From an uncultured Pseudanabaenaceae cyanobacterium (lineage in GTDB: Bacteria > Cyanobacteriota > Cyanobacteriia > PCC-9006 > JAAUQQ01): a stretch of DNA of 34,751 bases. Location: positions 1 through 34,751 of the forward strand of contig CALIJJ010000219.1 in NCBI GenBank assembly GCA_938017515.1. Reading direction: 5' to 3'. The position numbers and the translations under genes were made by a program. A model generated the notes under the pieces. That model did no database searches, was not told the DNA's origin, and was given only the letters and a program-made list of their open reading frames with translations. Shown one piece after another: positions 16,688 to 24,424 of this stretch. The number at the start of each line of letters is the position of its first letter. Position 1 is the stretch's first letter.

Positions 16688-18139
16688 TTAAATAAAGCGG
16701 CCTTCGGCTGCACCAAATTCAACAAAGTGGCGCGTTGCAGCAGCTAGGTCACTACCGAATGCAGACTGGATATCACTGTACTTATTAAGATAGGCATTGG
16801 GATCGAAGGCGGTTAATGATCGTCCTTCACTAGCACCATAGGAAATGTAATGCGAAGTTGCTGCTGCCCCGTTAGAACCGAAGGCTGCGATGAGATCACG
16901 ATTGGAAGCTAAATAACGAAACTCATCAAACACATCTATTGCACGACCTTCATTAAAACCAAACTGCACATAGTGCTGAGTTGCAGCAGCAGTACTGCCA
17001 CTAAACACTGCCCTTAAATCATCGTGGGAAGCTAGGTACTGAGCACCGTCAAAACTGGTGAGCGATCGCCCCTCTCCATGACCAGACTGGATATAATGCT
17101 GTGTCGCAGCTTGAAGATTGTAGCCAAATGCATTGATCAAATCTCCATTTGATGCAAGATAGCGTGCTTCATCAAAGCTATCAAATGTGCGCCCCTCAGC
17201 AATACCAGAACTTAGATAATGCTCAAACAGCGCGCTCGTATTCACACCAAAAGCTTGCAGCAGATCTCCATGGGACGCCCCATACTGCAAAGGATCGAGC
17301 GTCGTTAAAGGCGCCGAATTAGGCCCCACTTCCAAGTCAAGCTTGACGTTTTGGCTGCTGAGGGTGGCCTGCTGTTGAATGACTTGAGTCCCCAACGAAC
17401 CACCAGAGAAGAATACCGAATAACTACCTGGAATAATTTCAATTCCATATCCACCCGAACCATAGGTGGTGGTGGTAAAACGTTGCCCATTAGAACTAAC
17501 AGCATTGATCTGAACACCGCTAAGACCTTCACCTACGGTGTAGAAATCATCACTGATCACCGCATCATTGAAGGCAACACCAGTTAGGAAGACACTACTA
17601 TTGCCCGAGTTGGCAAATTTCTGGGTTGTGATCAATGCGTTGAAAGTAACGGGCTGACCGGTGGTCGAACTCGGTTGGGTGTATGGGCCTGCTAGAGCGC
17701 CTAAGCCAATTTCCTCATACTGTTCAGCAAAGATATTCTGTCGGTGAGACGCACTACGGTAGAGATCATCGTGCTCCTGAGCAATGAGGACGGTCTCATC
17801 AATTGGGCCTGTACTCCCGGCCCAAGCAAGGTTCTCGCCGTTACTACCACCATTTGCAAACGTATAACCTGCCTGCAGAATACGGCTCTGAGCGCTACTC
17901 CCACCGGAGCCAACATGGTCGAACGTATTGCTACTCAAAAGAAAGCTGCTATGGCCACGTGCCGCATCAATGAGCAACTCGTTGAACGCTAGTGGCTGCT
18001 TGGCAGTGCTTGAAATTGTTCCGGCAGCCAGTCCGTCATTGAGTGCTAGATTCAACCGTGCCGCTTCCGCACTAGGGTTAGCGCGAGCGCGGTTGATTAA
18101 CTCAAGCATGTACTGCTCTTGAGCGGTGGGTTGAGCCAT
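16688..18139 (-). CDS. CAP (SCP/PR1) domain protein with five C-terminal EGR repeats
   Basis: Probable extracellular protein of 483 residues. Residues 1-165 form a CAP domain with the cavity residues present: His63 (RGHSSFL), Glu102 (GENLAWAG), Glu122 (QEHDDL) and His132 (SHRQNIF). Residues about 172-270 are a beta-rich module (VFLTGVAFNDAVISDDFYTVGEG) often seen after CAP domains in bacteria. From about 280 to the end are five repeats of about 41 residues (FDEARYLASNGDLINAFG...HYIQSGHGEGR type), related to those of the convergent 14977 gene. The N-terminus (MAQPTAQEQYMLELINRARA) has no Sec signal, as in RTX-type proteins secreted by type I systems with a C-terminal signal; by analogy the repeats may serve export or surface attachment. 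The CAP domain's enzymatic or binding role is unknown. Confidence 0.88.
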   Translation of the reverse strand: MAQPTAQEQYMLELINRARANPSAEAARLNLALNDGLAAGTISSTAKQPLAFNELLIDAARGHSSFLLSSNTFDHVGSGGSSAQSRILQAGYTFANGGSNGENLAWAGSTGPIDETVLIAQEHDDLYRSASHRQNIFAEQYEEIGLGALAGPYTQPSSTTGQPVTFNALITTQKFANSGNSSVFLTGVAFNDAVISDDFYTVGEGLSGVQINAVSSNGQRFTTTTYGSGGYGIEIIPGSYSVFFSGGSLGTQVIQQQATLSSQNVKLDLEVGPNSAPLTTLDPLQYGASHGDLLQAFGVNTSALFEHYLSSGIAEGRTFDSFDEARYLASNGDLINAFGYNLQAATQHYIQSGHGEGRSLTSFDGAQYLASHDDLRAVFSGSTAAATQHYVQFGFNEGRAIDVFDEFRYLASNRDLIAAFGSNGAAATSHYISYGASEGRSLTAFDPNAYLNKYSDIQSAFGSDLAAATRHFVEFGAAEGRFI

Positions 18140-18590
18140 AACAATTACTTCCTAAACAATATAAAAAATAAACAGCGCGAGATAGCTGGGGCATCACCGT
18201 GCAAGGGCCAAGTTTTTCCCCTGTGGCGGGACCTTACGGGACTGTTCAGTGAACTTGTTCTTTCAATGGACACAAGCTCTTGATGGGATGTTCCGCAACG
18301 TATAGATCAGCTCGGTACTAACGCTCGACTGGTCTAGGCGAATTTTCGGTCTGTAGATCAGTGGTCAGTTTCTAGCCTAACTAGCTTTTTAAGAGAGACA
18401 CTCGACCACGCTATCAGCCGTACAAAGATGGGCCATCGTGAAGAACCGCAGCTTAAACCAATCTTTAAGCTGGTATTTAGCTACGTTCATTGAGGCGCTG
18501 CCAAAAGGAAAGCCGATCCTGGGTTATTTTGAAAAGGCCCCAGTCAAGCACCGGGCCTAGATAGTTTGCAGGTGATGAGGAACGAGAGCA
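18140..18590. promoter_or_regulatory. Divergent intergenic region between the CAP gene and crtL
   Basis: 451 bp with no supported gene; it must hold the promoters of the leftward CAP-repeat gene and the rightward crtL. A short inverted repeat (CTTAAA / TTTAAG) lies near 18451-18468, and a GGCCC / GGGCC pair lies just ahead of crtL. I see no confident -35/-10 pair. Confidence 0.5.
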
Positions 18591-19844
18591 GTGTCAGAAG
18601 TCTTACGCCAAGATGCACAGAGCACTGATGCCCTAGTCATTGGTGCAGGTCCAGCGGGGCTGATTATTGCGGCGGCGCTTTGTGAACAGGGGTTAACGGT
18701 CGCTGGGCTTGCACCAGAAGCTCCCGATGCTCCTTGGCCAAATACCTATGGCATTTGGGTCGATGAGCTAGAAGCACTCGGCATGGCTCACCTGCTGGAG
18801 CATCACTGGCGCAACAGTGTTGCTTACTTTGGTCCTGAAGCCGTTGCACTGCATCGCGATTACGGCCTACTGGATAAGACCAACTTCCAACAATATTTGC
18901 TTGATCGCACACAGTCCGTTCTCTGGCATCAGGGCAAAGCCAAGCAAGCAGAGCACTTGGCCGATTGCTCAAAACTGACCACCTCTAACGGTACGGTCTT
19001 AGAGGCACGCATCATTGTGGATGCCAGCGGTCATTTTCCAGCCCTGGCACAGCGTCCTCAGCAAGACAGCATTGCCTATCAAGCGGCCTACGGTATTGTG
19101 GGCAAATTTTCGAAGCCGCCCGTAGAACCGGGGCAATTTGTCTTGATGGATTATCGGGCTGAGCATCTAACGGCTGAAGAACGTCAACAGCCACCAACGT
19201 TTTCCTACGAAATGGACTTTGGTGAGGGCATTCATTTTGTGGAAGAAACCTCCTTGGCCTATGCCCCTGCAATTTCATTTGAGCTGCTAGAAAAACGACT
19301 GCAGCGGCGACTCGCGGCTCGGGGCATTGAAGTCTGTGAGGTCCAGCATGTCGAGCGTTGTCTCTTTCCAATGAATTTATCGTTGCCGGATTTCGGACAA
19401 GCGGTGCTTGGATTCGGCGGTGCCGCCAGTATGGTTCATCCGGCATCCGGTTACATGGTGGGCGCAATGTTGCGACGCGCACCGGACTTAGCAACAGCGA
19501 TCGCCCAAACCCTTGCACTCCCCAACGCGTCTCCCCAAACCATTGCCCAAGCAGGATGGCAAGCCCTTTGGAATCGCGATCGCCTTCGCAAGCACTACCT
19601 CTATCTCTTTGGCCTCGAAGCGCTGATGAACTTCGAAGAGCCACGACTCAACCACCACTTCAGCACATTCTTCCAAATGCCCCAGGAGAATTGGCGGGGT
19701 TTTCTCGCGGATGGTCTATCCACACCCGAACTCGTACAAGCCATGGTCGGGATGTTCGGCAAAGCACCCAACGATGTTCGCTGGGGATTAATGCGTGCCG
19801 TGGGCGGTAATGGCAATCTGCTCTGGCAAGCACTCGCAGCCTAG
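18591..19844 (+). CDS. crtL: Lycopene beta-cyclase, CrtL type
   Basis: FAD/NAD(P)-dependent cyclase that turns lycopene into beta-carotene (possibly alpha-type rings) at the membrane, feeding photoprotective carotenoids. The 417 residues start with the dinucleotide fold ALVIGAGPAGL (about 14-24) and carry the CrtL-characteristic NTYGIWVDELEALG, HFVEETSLA, and GFGGAASMVHPASGYMVG. The C-terminal NDVRWGLMRAVGG matches cyanobacterial CrtL as I remember the Synechococcus protein. The GTG start at 18591 is chosen because the fold begins shortly after it; GAGG lies about 10 nt upstream, and the nearby ATG at 18575 is out of frame. It converges with the next gene, the stops being only 12 bp apart. 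Confidence 0.93.
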   Translation: MSEVLRQDAQSTDALVIGAGPAGLIIAAALCEQGLTVAGLAPEAPDAPWPNTYGIWVDELEALGMAHLLEHHWRNSVAYFGPEAVALHRDYGLLDKTNFQQYLLDRTQSVLWHQGKAKQAEHLADCSKLTTSNGTVLEARIIVDASGHFPALAQRPQQDSIAYQAAYGIVGKFSKPPVEPGQFVLMDYRAEHLTAEERQQPPTFSYEMDFGEGIHFVEETSLAYAPAISFELLEKRLQRRLAARGIEVCEVQHVERCLFPMNLSLPDFGQAVLGFGGAASMVHPASGYMVGAMLRRAPDLATAIAQTLALPNASPQTIAQAGWQALWNRDRLRKHYLYLFGLEALMNFEEPRLNHHFSTFFQMPQENWRGFLADGLSTPELVQAMVGMFGKAPNDVRWGLMRAVGGNGNLLWQALAA

Positions 19845-19856
19845 AGAACTAGACGC

Positions 19857-20813
19857 TTAGCCTTGGCTCAAAACGGCATCTTCGCAAATCACCCGAAACC
19901 CGACGTGATTGAGGCGGGTGCTCGCCGCTGCGTTGGCACGGGTCGCCGAGCGGCAGTCTTGGAGGTGTTCTTGCCACGATCCCCCCCGTAAGACCTTAGC
20001 GCTAGGGAGATCATCGTCGGTTGGTTCTAACCAAGCCCTACCATCCAGAGGAGCCTCTGCATAGGTATCGTGCCAGGCATCAGCACACCACTCCCAAACA
20101 TTGCCATGCATATCGCAAAGACCAAAGGCATTGTCAGGAAACTGACCCACAGGCGTCGTCTGGGCTGCCCCCTTCCCTTCCACGCACCGGCAATTCGCCA
20201 GGGCCGTCGCTAGCTGCTGCCCCCAGGCAAACCATCCCATGGAACGGGCTCGGCAGGCATATTCCCACTCTGCTTCGGTGGGCAAACGATAGCAATGGCC
20301 TGTGGCGCGACTCAGCCGTAGGCAAAATTCTCGGGCATCCCACCACGAGATGTTTTCTACGGGTCGCTGTTCTCCCGAGAAATAGGAGGGCTGGGAGGGA
20401 AGCGATCGCTCGACCTCTGGCAGTTTCGCAACCGACGACCATTGGGCTTGAGTGACGGGAAATTTTCCGATCTGAAAGGCTCTCACACTGACCCAGTGCT
20501 GAGGGCTTTCCTGGGCAATCTCTCCCCATCGCGTCCGCGGCGACCCCATTAAGAAACGCCCCTGCGGTATTGAGATCATGGCCATCGGACTAGGTTGAAG
20601 CGCTGCCCGCCCCTCTAGCGCCAGCGCCGTCGAATCAGCAGTCAATCGAGCAACCGCGTCAGAACTGCCATAACGGGGCGATGACACCGGTCGCGCCATT
20701 CGATGGGTTGCCATCGCCATGGGAACTGTAGCCGTTTCAGAAATAAAAGATTTCTGGCGCGCTTGCAATGCACGGCGCTTGGCTTTTAGGGCGCTGATGT
20801 TAACCCAAGGCAT
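19857..20813 (-). CDS. SUMF1/formylglycine-generating-enzyme-like protein
   Basis: Member of the FGE-sulfatase fold, in which true FGEs convert a sulfatase cysteine to formylglycine. The 318 residues have an unconserved N-terminal ~80, then MISIPQGRFLMGSP, the PVTQAQW segment, YRLPTEAEWEYACRA, FGLCDMHGNVWEWCAD and the terminal LRGGSW...CRSATR...VGFRV. Aligning the last motif with human FGE, the second active cysteine is kept (CRSA), but the position of the first is Glu (GGSWQEHLQDC). That argues against FGE chemistry and for another role such as binding or ergothioneine-synthase-like function. No sulfatase is nearby. The first ATG is used; a start nearer the domain is possible. Single-gene unit, convergent with crtL. 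Confidence 0.85.
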   Translation of the reverse strand: MPWVNISALKAKRRALQARQKSFISETATVPMAMATHRMARPVSSPRYGSSDAVARLTADSTALALEGRAALQPSPMAMISIPQGRFLMGSPRTRWGEIAQESPQHWVSVRAFQIGKFPVTQAQWSSVAKLPEVERSLPSQPSYFSGEQRPVENISWWDAREFCLRLSRATGHCYRLPTEAEWEYACRARSMGWFAWGQQLATALANCRCVEGKGAAQTTPVGQFPDNAFGLCDMHGNVWEWCADAWHDTYAEAPLDGRAWLEPTDDDLPSAKVLRGGSWQEHLQDCRSATRANAAASTRLNHVGFRVICEDAVLSQG

Positions 20814-20962
20814 AGCAATCTTCCGTTTTTATACTTACCTATCCTCAAAAATACTGAATCAAAATCCCTAGAATTCAAGGTATTTCTGCGGACTACATCA
20901 GATCTTTACCCCTGACCCCCCTCTCAGCCTCATCTGTAAAAGGCACATCAACATAAAGGTGT

Positions 20963-22354
20963 TCACGATTTCGCCGCAGGTAGCGTCACCGTAAACACAG
21001 TGCCATGGCCCACTTGGCTCGCAACTTCGATATGGGATTGGTGCTGCTCAAGGATGGCCTGGGCGATCGCCAAGCCTAGGCCAGATCCCGAGTCTTCACG
21101 CCGACTACGGGCTGGGTCGACCCGATAAAACCGTTCAAACAAATGCTCCACATCATCCGCAGGAATACCGATCCCTGTATCAGCCACACGAACCACAATC
21201 AGCGATTTGGCACGGCTGCTGTTTTCGCTCGCTTGGGTAAGCTGAATGCGGACTTCGCCGTCCGGTGGCGTGTATTGAATCGCATTGCTGATCAAATTGG
21301 TAAACAGGCGCGCGAGCTGATCGCGATCGCCCATCACCTCAAATGACGTCCCGATAGATGCCTCCGCACCCTCGCCCCCCTCCAGGACCTGCTCGTCCCC
21401 AGAGAGTTCTCCTTCACCAAATTCCAAGTCCAACATCACTGGCTTTTCCATCGCCTTGATGAGCTGTTCTTCCAAGACCTCAGTCAAGACCTCATCCAAA
21501 GCAACCTTGGTTGGCTGGGGCAACACCATCCCACTATCCTGCCGAGCCAAAAACAGCAGGTCATCCACCAGCTTGCCTAACCGACGGGTTAGGCGTTCTA
21601 CCACTTGAAGTTGCTGTTTATCCTTCGGTGCCAACTGCGGATCAACCAACGCCGCTTGGACATTGGTCTGAATCATGGCAATAGGGTTGCGCAGTTCGTG
21701 GGAGGCATCTGCTGTAAATTGCTTCAGGCGCTGGTAAGAGGCCCGTACGGGTTCCATCGCTAGGCCCGACAGCAGCCAGCCCGTCGTTCCGACGCTGGCA
21801 ATGATCACCGTCGTCCAGACAATCAGATCGAGCAGCAAACGCCGAGTCGGCTTAGATACCTCAAACCAGGGGTGGCTCACGCGTAGATAGCCCAGCACCT
21901 GACGTCCACGCTGCATCCGATCCGTCAGCTGGCGCAGAATCACCGGTTCGCCATAGCGTTTTTCGCTCACGGTGACGGTCTCCCCCTTTTTGCTGGCATG
22001 CAGCGGAATATCTAGGGGACCTTCGAAGGTAGACCAGAGGAGCTTGCCTTCTGGGTCAAACCATTCGATATCGATGCGATCGTCATCGTCGTCGGTTTCA
22101 TTATCCCGAAAGCTAGCTTCCACATTGACCCCCAGGGTCGGCTGGCCATCGACGCTCCAGACCAAACCATCCGACGTCGCTTCAATCACCAGGGAGCGCT
22201 CCACGACTTCCACGATGTGGCTCAGGGTGTCATCGACCCGCTCGATCAGCGTGCTACGAACATAGGCATAAAAACCGCTGGCAAACAGCAAAATGAGAAC
22301 CGCCGTCACTGCGGTATACCAAAGCGCAAGCCGACGGCGCGTCGTCTGAAACAT
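20963..22354 (-). CDS. Membrane sensor histidine kinase
   Basis: Two-component sensor. The ATG at 22354 is chosen over a longer frame opening at 22471, because the typical N-terminus MFQTTRRRLALWYT starts there and the extra 39 residues look non-coding. The 463 residues contain a first membrane helix (about 10-31), an extracytoplasmic domain of about 140 residues with an acidic run (NETDDDDDRID), a second helix (about 173-196), HisKA with His219 in DASHELRNP, then the HATPase with N box NLISNAIQYTP, G1 VADTGIGIP, F box ERFYRVD and G2 GSGLGLAIA. All kinase motifs are intact. No response regulator adjoins it; a membrane-protein gene lies 118 bp upstream in the same direction. The signal sensed is unknown. 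Confidence 0.93.
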   Translation of the reverse strand: MFQTTRRRLALWYTAVTAVLILLFASGFYAYVRSTLIERVDDTLSHIVEVVERSLVIEATSDGLVWSVDGQPTLGVNVEASFRDNETDDDDDRIDIEWFDPEGKLLWSTFEGPLDIPLHASKKGETVTVSEKRYGEPVILRQLTDRMQRGRQVLGYLRVSHPWFEVSKPTRRLLLDLIVWTTVIIASVGTTGWLLSGLAMEPVRASYQRLKQFTADASHELRNPIAMIQTNVQAALVDPQLAPKDKQQLQVVERLTRRLGKLVDDLLFLARQDSGMVLPQPTKVALDEVLTEVLEEQLIKAMEKPVMLDLEFGEGELSGDEQVLEGGEGAEASIGTSFEVMGDRDQLARLFTNLISNAIQYTPPDGEVRIQLTQASENSSRAKSLIVVRVADTGIGIPADDVEHLFERFYRVDPARSRREDSGSGLGLAIAQAILEQHQSHIEVASQVGHGTVFTVTLPAAKS

Positions 22355-22472
22355 GATGAGTGAGTATCCTGCGATCTCAGCGAGGGAAGACGGTTGAGCG
22401 GTGGCGATGCGTGAGCTCCGGTAACGCTGTGATGGGCAACCTGTGATGAGCAGCCTGTGAGGAGTAACCAAT

Positions 22473-23177
22473 TTAGCGCTGCCGTAGCCCTTGCACCGCT
22501 TGGATAATTTCCTGCTGGCCCGTCTTCCAACAAAATAGGACTAAATTCAGCAAGCCCAGCAATTTACTACCATCCTCCAACATGGACGTTGGTCCTTCAA
22601 TGTTGGTGATATGCAAAAAACTGACGAGCAAATCCGTCACGGTCGAAATGCAGAAACAAAACAGCGTGAGCAGCAGTAAATGATAGGGCGTATGGCGCGT
22701 AATGTACTTCCGAAAAATCAAAAAATACAGGCCAAACATGAGGCCATAGCTTAAATAGCTGACAAATTTTGGAATCCCCACACCATAGGCGAGCGCCAAC
22801 GTGACACGCTGCAAATCATCCAGCAACAGCACGGAGATCACAAACGCTGTTCCCAAAAAAAAGAAATCTGAGGGACGCCCTGGGCGCAGCGATCGCACCA
22901 CGCCAAAACTGAATAAACAAATGGCCAACGCGATGCACCACACCACCTCCGAGAGGTTCGTCAGCAGACCTAAATAGACAAAGCGACTATTGGTATAGGG
23001 ATCAGCAAAAAGACGAGAGAAGCCGGGACCCTTGCTAAAGAGTCGGGCATAAACACCCAGCGCTGCCAAGAAGCCCACGGAAATACCGTTGACCCATATA
23101 AATCCACGACTGCGTACCAAACGCTGTATCGAATTCCCTGAGTGTGCATCCACTGGAGGAGGATTTTGCCACTCCAT
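22473..23177 (-). CDS. Polytopic membrane protein of unknown function
   Basis: Not recognised as a named family. The ATG at 23177 is preferred over the one at 23192 because GAGG lies 6 nt before it. The 234 residues have about six hydrophobic segments after a polar N-terminus of about 22 residues. Charged residues sit inside or next to membrane segments: a DD pair in LLLDDLQR (about 120-121) and E-D-x-x-K in LEDGSKLLGLL (about 201-205). These are the likeliest functional residues. The histidine kinase follows in the same direction after 118 bp, so it may be a sensory accessory or simply a co-transcribed protein. It diverges from the aldo/keto reductase gene. Confidence 0.8.
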   Translation of the reverse strand: MEWQNPPPVDAHSGNSIQRLVRSRGFIWVNGISVGFLAALGVYARLFSKGPGFSRLFADPYTNSRFVYLGLLTNLSEVVWCIALAICLFSFGVVRSLRPGRPSDFFFLGTAFVISVLLLDDLQRVTLALAYGVGIPKFVSYLSYGLMFGLYFLIFRKYITRHTPYHLLLLTLFCFCISTVTDLLVSFLHITNIEGPTSMLEDGSKLLGLLNLVLFCWKTGQQEIIQAVQGLRQR

Positions 23178-23300
23178 TTCTGACCTCGTCATAAAAATAT
23201 CGTTAAAAATAGAGAAGAGACTGACCGTGACACCGATGGACTCAGCTCAGGGCTGAAACACTTTCAGCCACGCCCTTTACTACGAACCCAAAAACCCACC

Positions 23301-24284
23301 ATGAGTTCCGAGCAAGTTTCTTCAACGTCTGCATCCAGTGTACAAACAATCACATTGGGTGCCACCGGCCCAACCGTAACAGCGCTAGGAATCGGCACCT
23401 GGGCCTGGGGTGACAAATTATTTTGGGGTTACGGCAATCAGTATGGGGAAACTGAACTGCAAGCTGCCTTTGAAGCTGCGATCGCCGCAGGCATAACGTT
23501 CTTCGACACGGCGGAAGTCTACGGTTTGGGAGAGTCCGAGCGCATCCTCGGCAGGTTTATGGCTCAATCAGAGACACCCATCCAGATCGCCACCAAATAT
23601 TTCCCCCTGCCCTGGCGCTTCAGCCCCAGCGCCGTCGCTGATACGTTGACAGCCAGTCTGACCCGTCTGGACACCACGTCTGTCGCGCTATACCAAGTCC
23701 ATTGGCCCCTCGAGTTCTTGATGGGACAGCGCAAGCTGATGGAGGCTCTCGCCAACGAGGTCAAACGAGGACGCATCCAGTCCGTGGGCGTGAGCAACTA
23801 TTCAGCGGAGCAAATGACCAAGGCCCATCAATATTTAGAAAGCTTTGGGGTGCCCTTGGCCGTCAACCAAATGCAGTATTCACTGCTAGCACGCCAGATC
23901 GAAACCAATGGCGTTTTTGATGCCGCCAAAAAACTGGGCGTCACGATCCTGGCCTACAGTCCTCTCGCCCAAGGATTACTCACGGGAAAATATCGCGCGG
24001 ATCAATACAATCAACCGGTGGGCGCAAGGCGATTGGATCCAAGGTTCAGCGAAGCGGGGTTACGGAAACTAGAGCCCTTGCTGGCGGAATTACGAGCGAT
24101 CGCCCAAGCTCACGACAAAACACCGGCCCAAGTCGCCCTCAACTGGGTCATTGCCCAGGGCGCTTTACCGATCCCAGGCGCGAAAAACGCAAAACAGGCT
24201 CAGCAAAACGCAGGGGCACTGGGGTGGTCCCTGGAGCAACCAGAAATCCAGCGTCTCTCCGACCTGAGCAACAAAGTCGTATAG
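23301..24284 (+). CDS. Aldo/keto reductase
   Basis: NADPH-dependent oxidoreductase with a TIM-barrel fold, 327 residues. The catalytic tetrad is visible: Asp69 and Tyr74 in FFDTAEVYG, Lys99 in IATKYFP and His134 in YQVHWP. The cofactor end shows GVSNYS, the NQMQYSLL strand, AYSPLAQGLLTGKY and IPGAKN. It belongs to the cyanobacterial/plant branch resembling pyridoxal reductase or general stress AKRs; the substrate cannot be told. Residues 1-15 are a Ser-rich extension. It has its own promoter region, diverging from the membrane-protein gene, and converges with the RNA helicase. Confidence 0.92.
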   Translation: MSSEQVSSTSASSVQTITLGATGPTVTALGIGTWAWGDKLFWGYGNQYGETELQAAFEAAIAAGITFFDTAEVYGLGESERILGRFMAQSETPIQIATKYFPLPWRFSPSAVADTLTASLTRLDTTSVALYQVHWPLEFLMGQRKLMEALANEVKRGRIQSVGVSNYSAEQMTKAHQYLESFGVPLAVNQMQYSLLARQIETNGVFDAAKKLGVTILAYSPLAQGLLTGKYRADQYNQPVGARRLDPRFSEAGLRKLEPLLAELRAIAQAHDKTPAQVALNWVIAQGALPIPGAKNAKQAQQNAGALGWSLEQPEIQRLSDLSNKVV

Positions 24285-24337
24285 CGGTAACCAAGCAACC
24301 GTCGAGACGACAGAAACAACAACGCCGCAGACAACAA

Positions 24338-24395
24338 CACCGGGTATCCATCAAGCCCCTGAGGATAGACCTCAGGGACCGCAAGACACCCGGTG
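24338..24395. terminator. Nested double hairpin between convergent genes
   Basis: Outer stem CACCGGGT (24338-24345) with ACCCGGTG (24388-24395); inner stem CCCTGAGG (24357-24364) with CCTCAGGG (24370-24377) around ATAGA. Both stems are perfect 8-mers, separated by an internal loop. It lies 53 bp after the aldo/keto reductase stop and 30 bp after the helicase stop. It probably acts as a bidirectional 3' end, though neither side has a true U-run. Confidence 0.5.
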
Positions 24396-24424
24396 CTTAA
24401 GCTCTTTCGCAAGAGGACGCGAAC

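Noticed and set aside
19012..19644. 210-codon minus-strand frame inside crtL
   Set aside because: Arg/Pro-rich shadow peptide opposite conserved CrtL motifs.
22355..22471. 39-codon N-terminal extension of the histidine kinase
   Set aside because: The sequence looks non-coding and the family N-terminus starts at the ATG at 22354.
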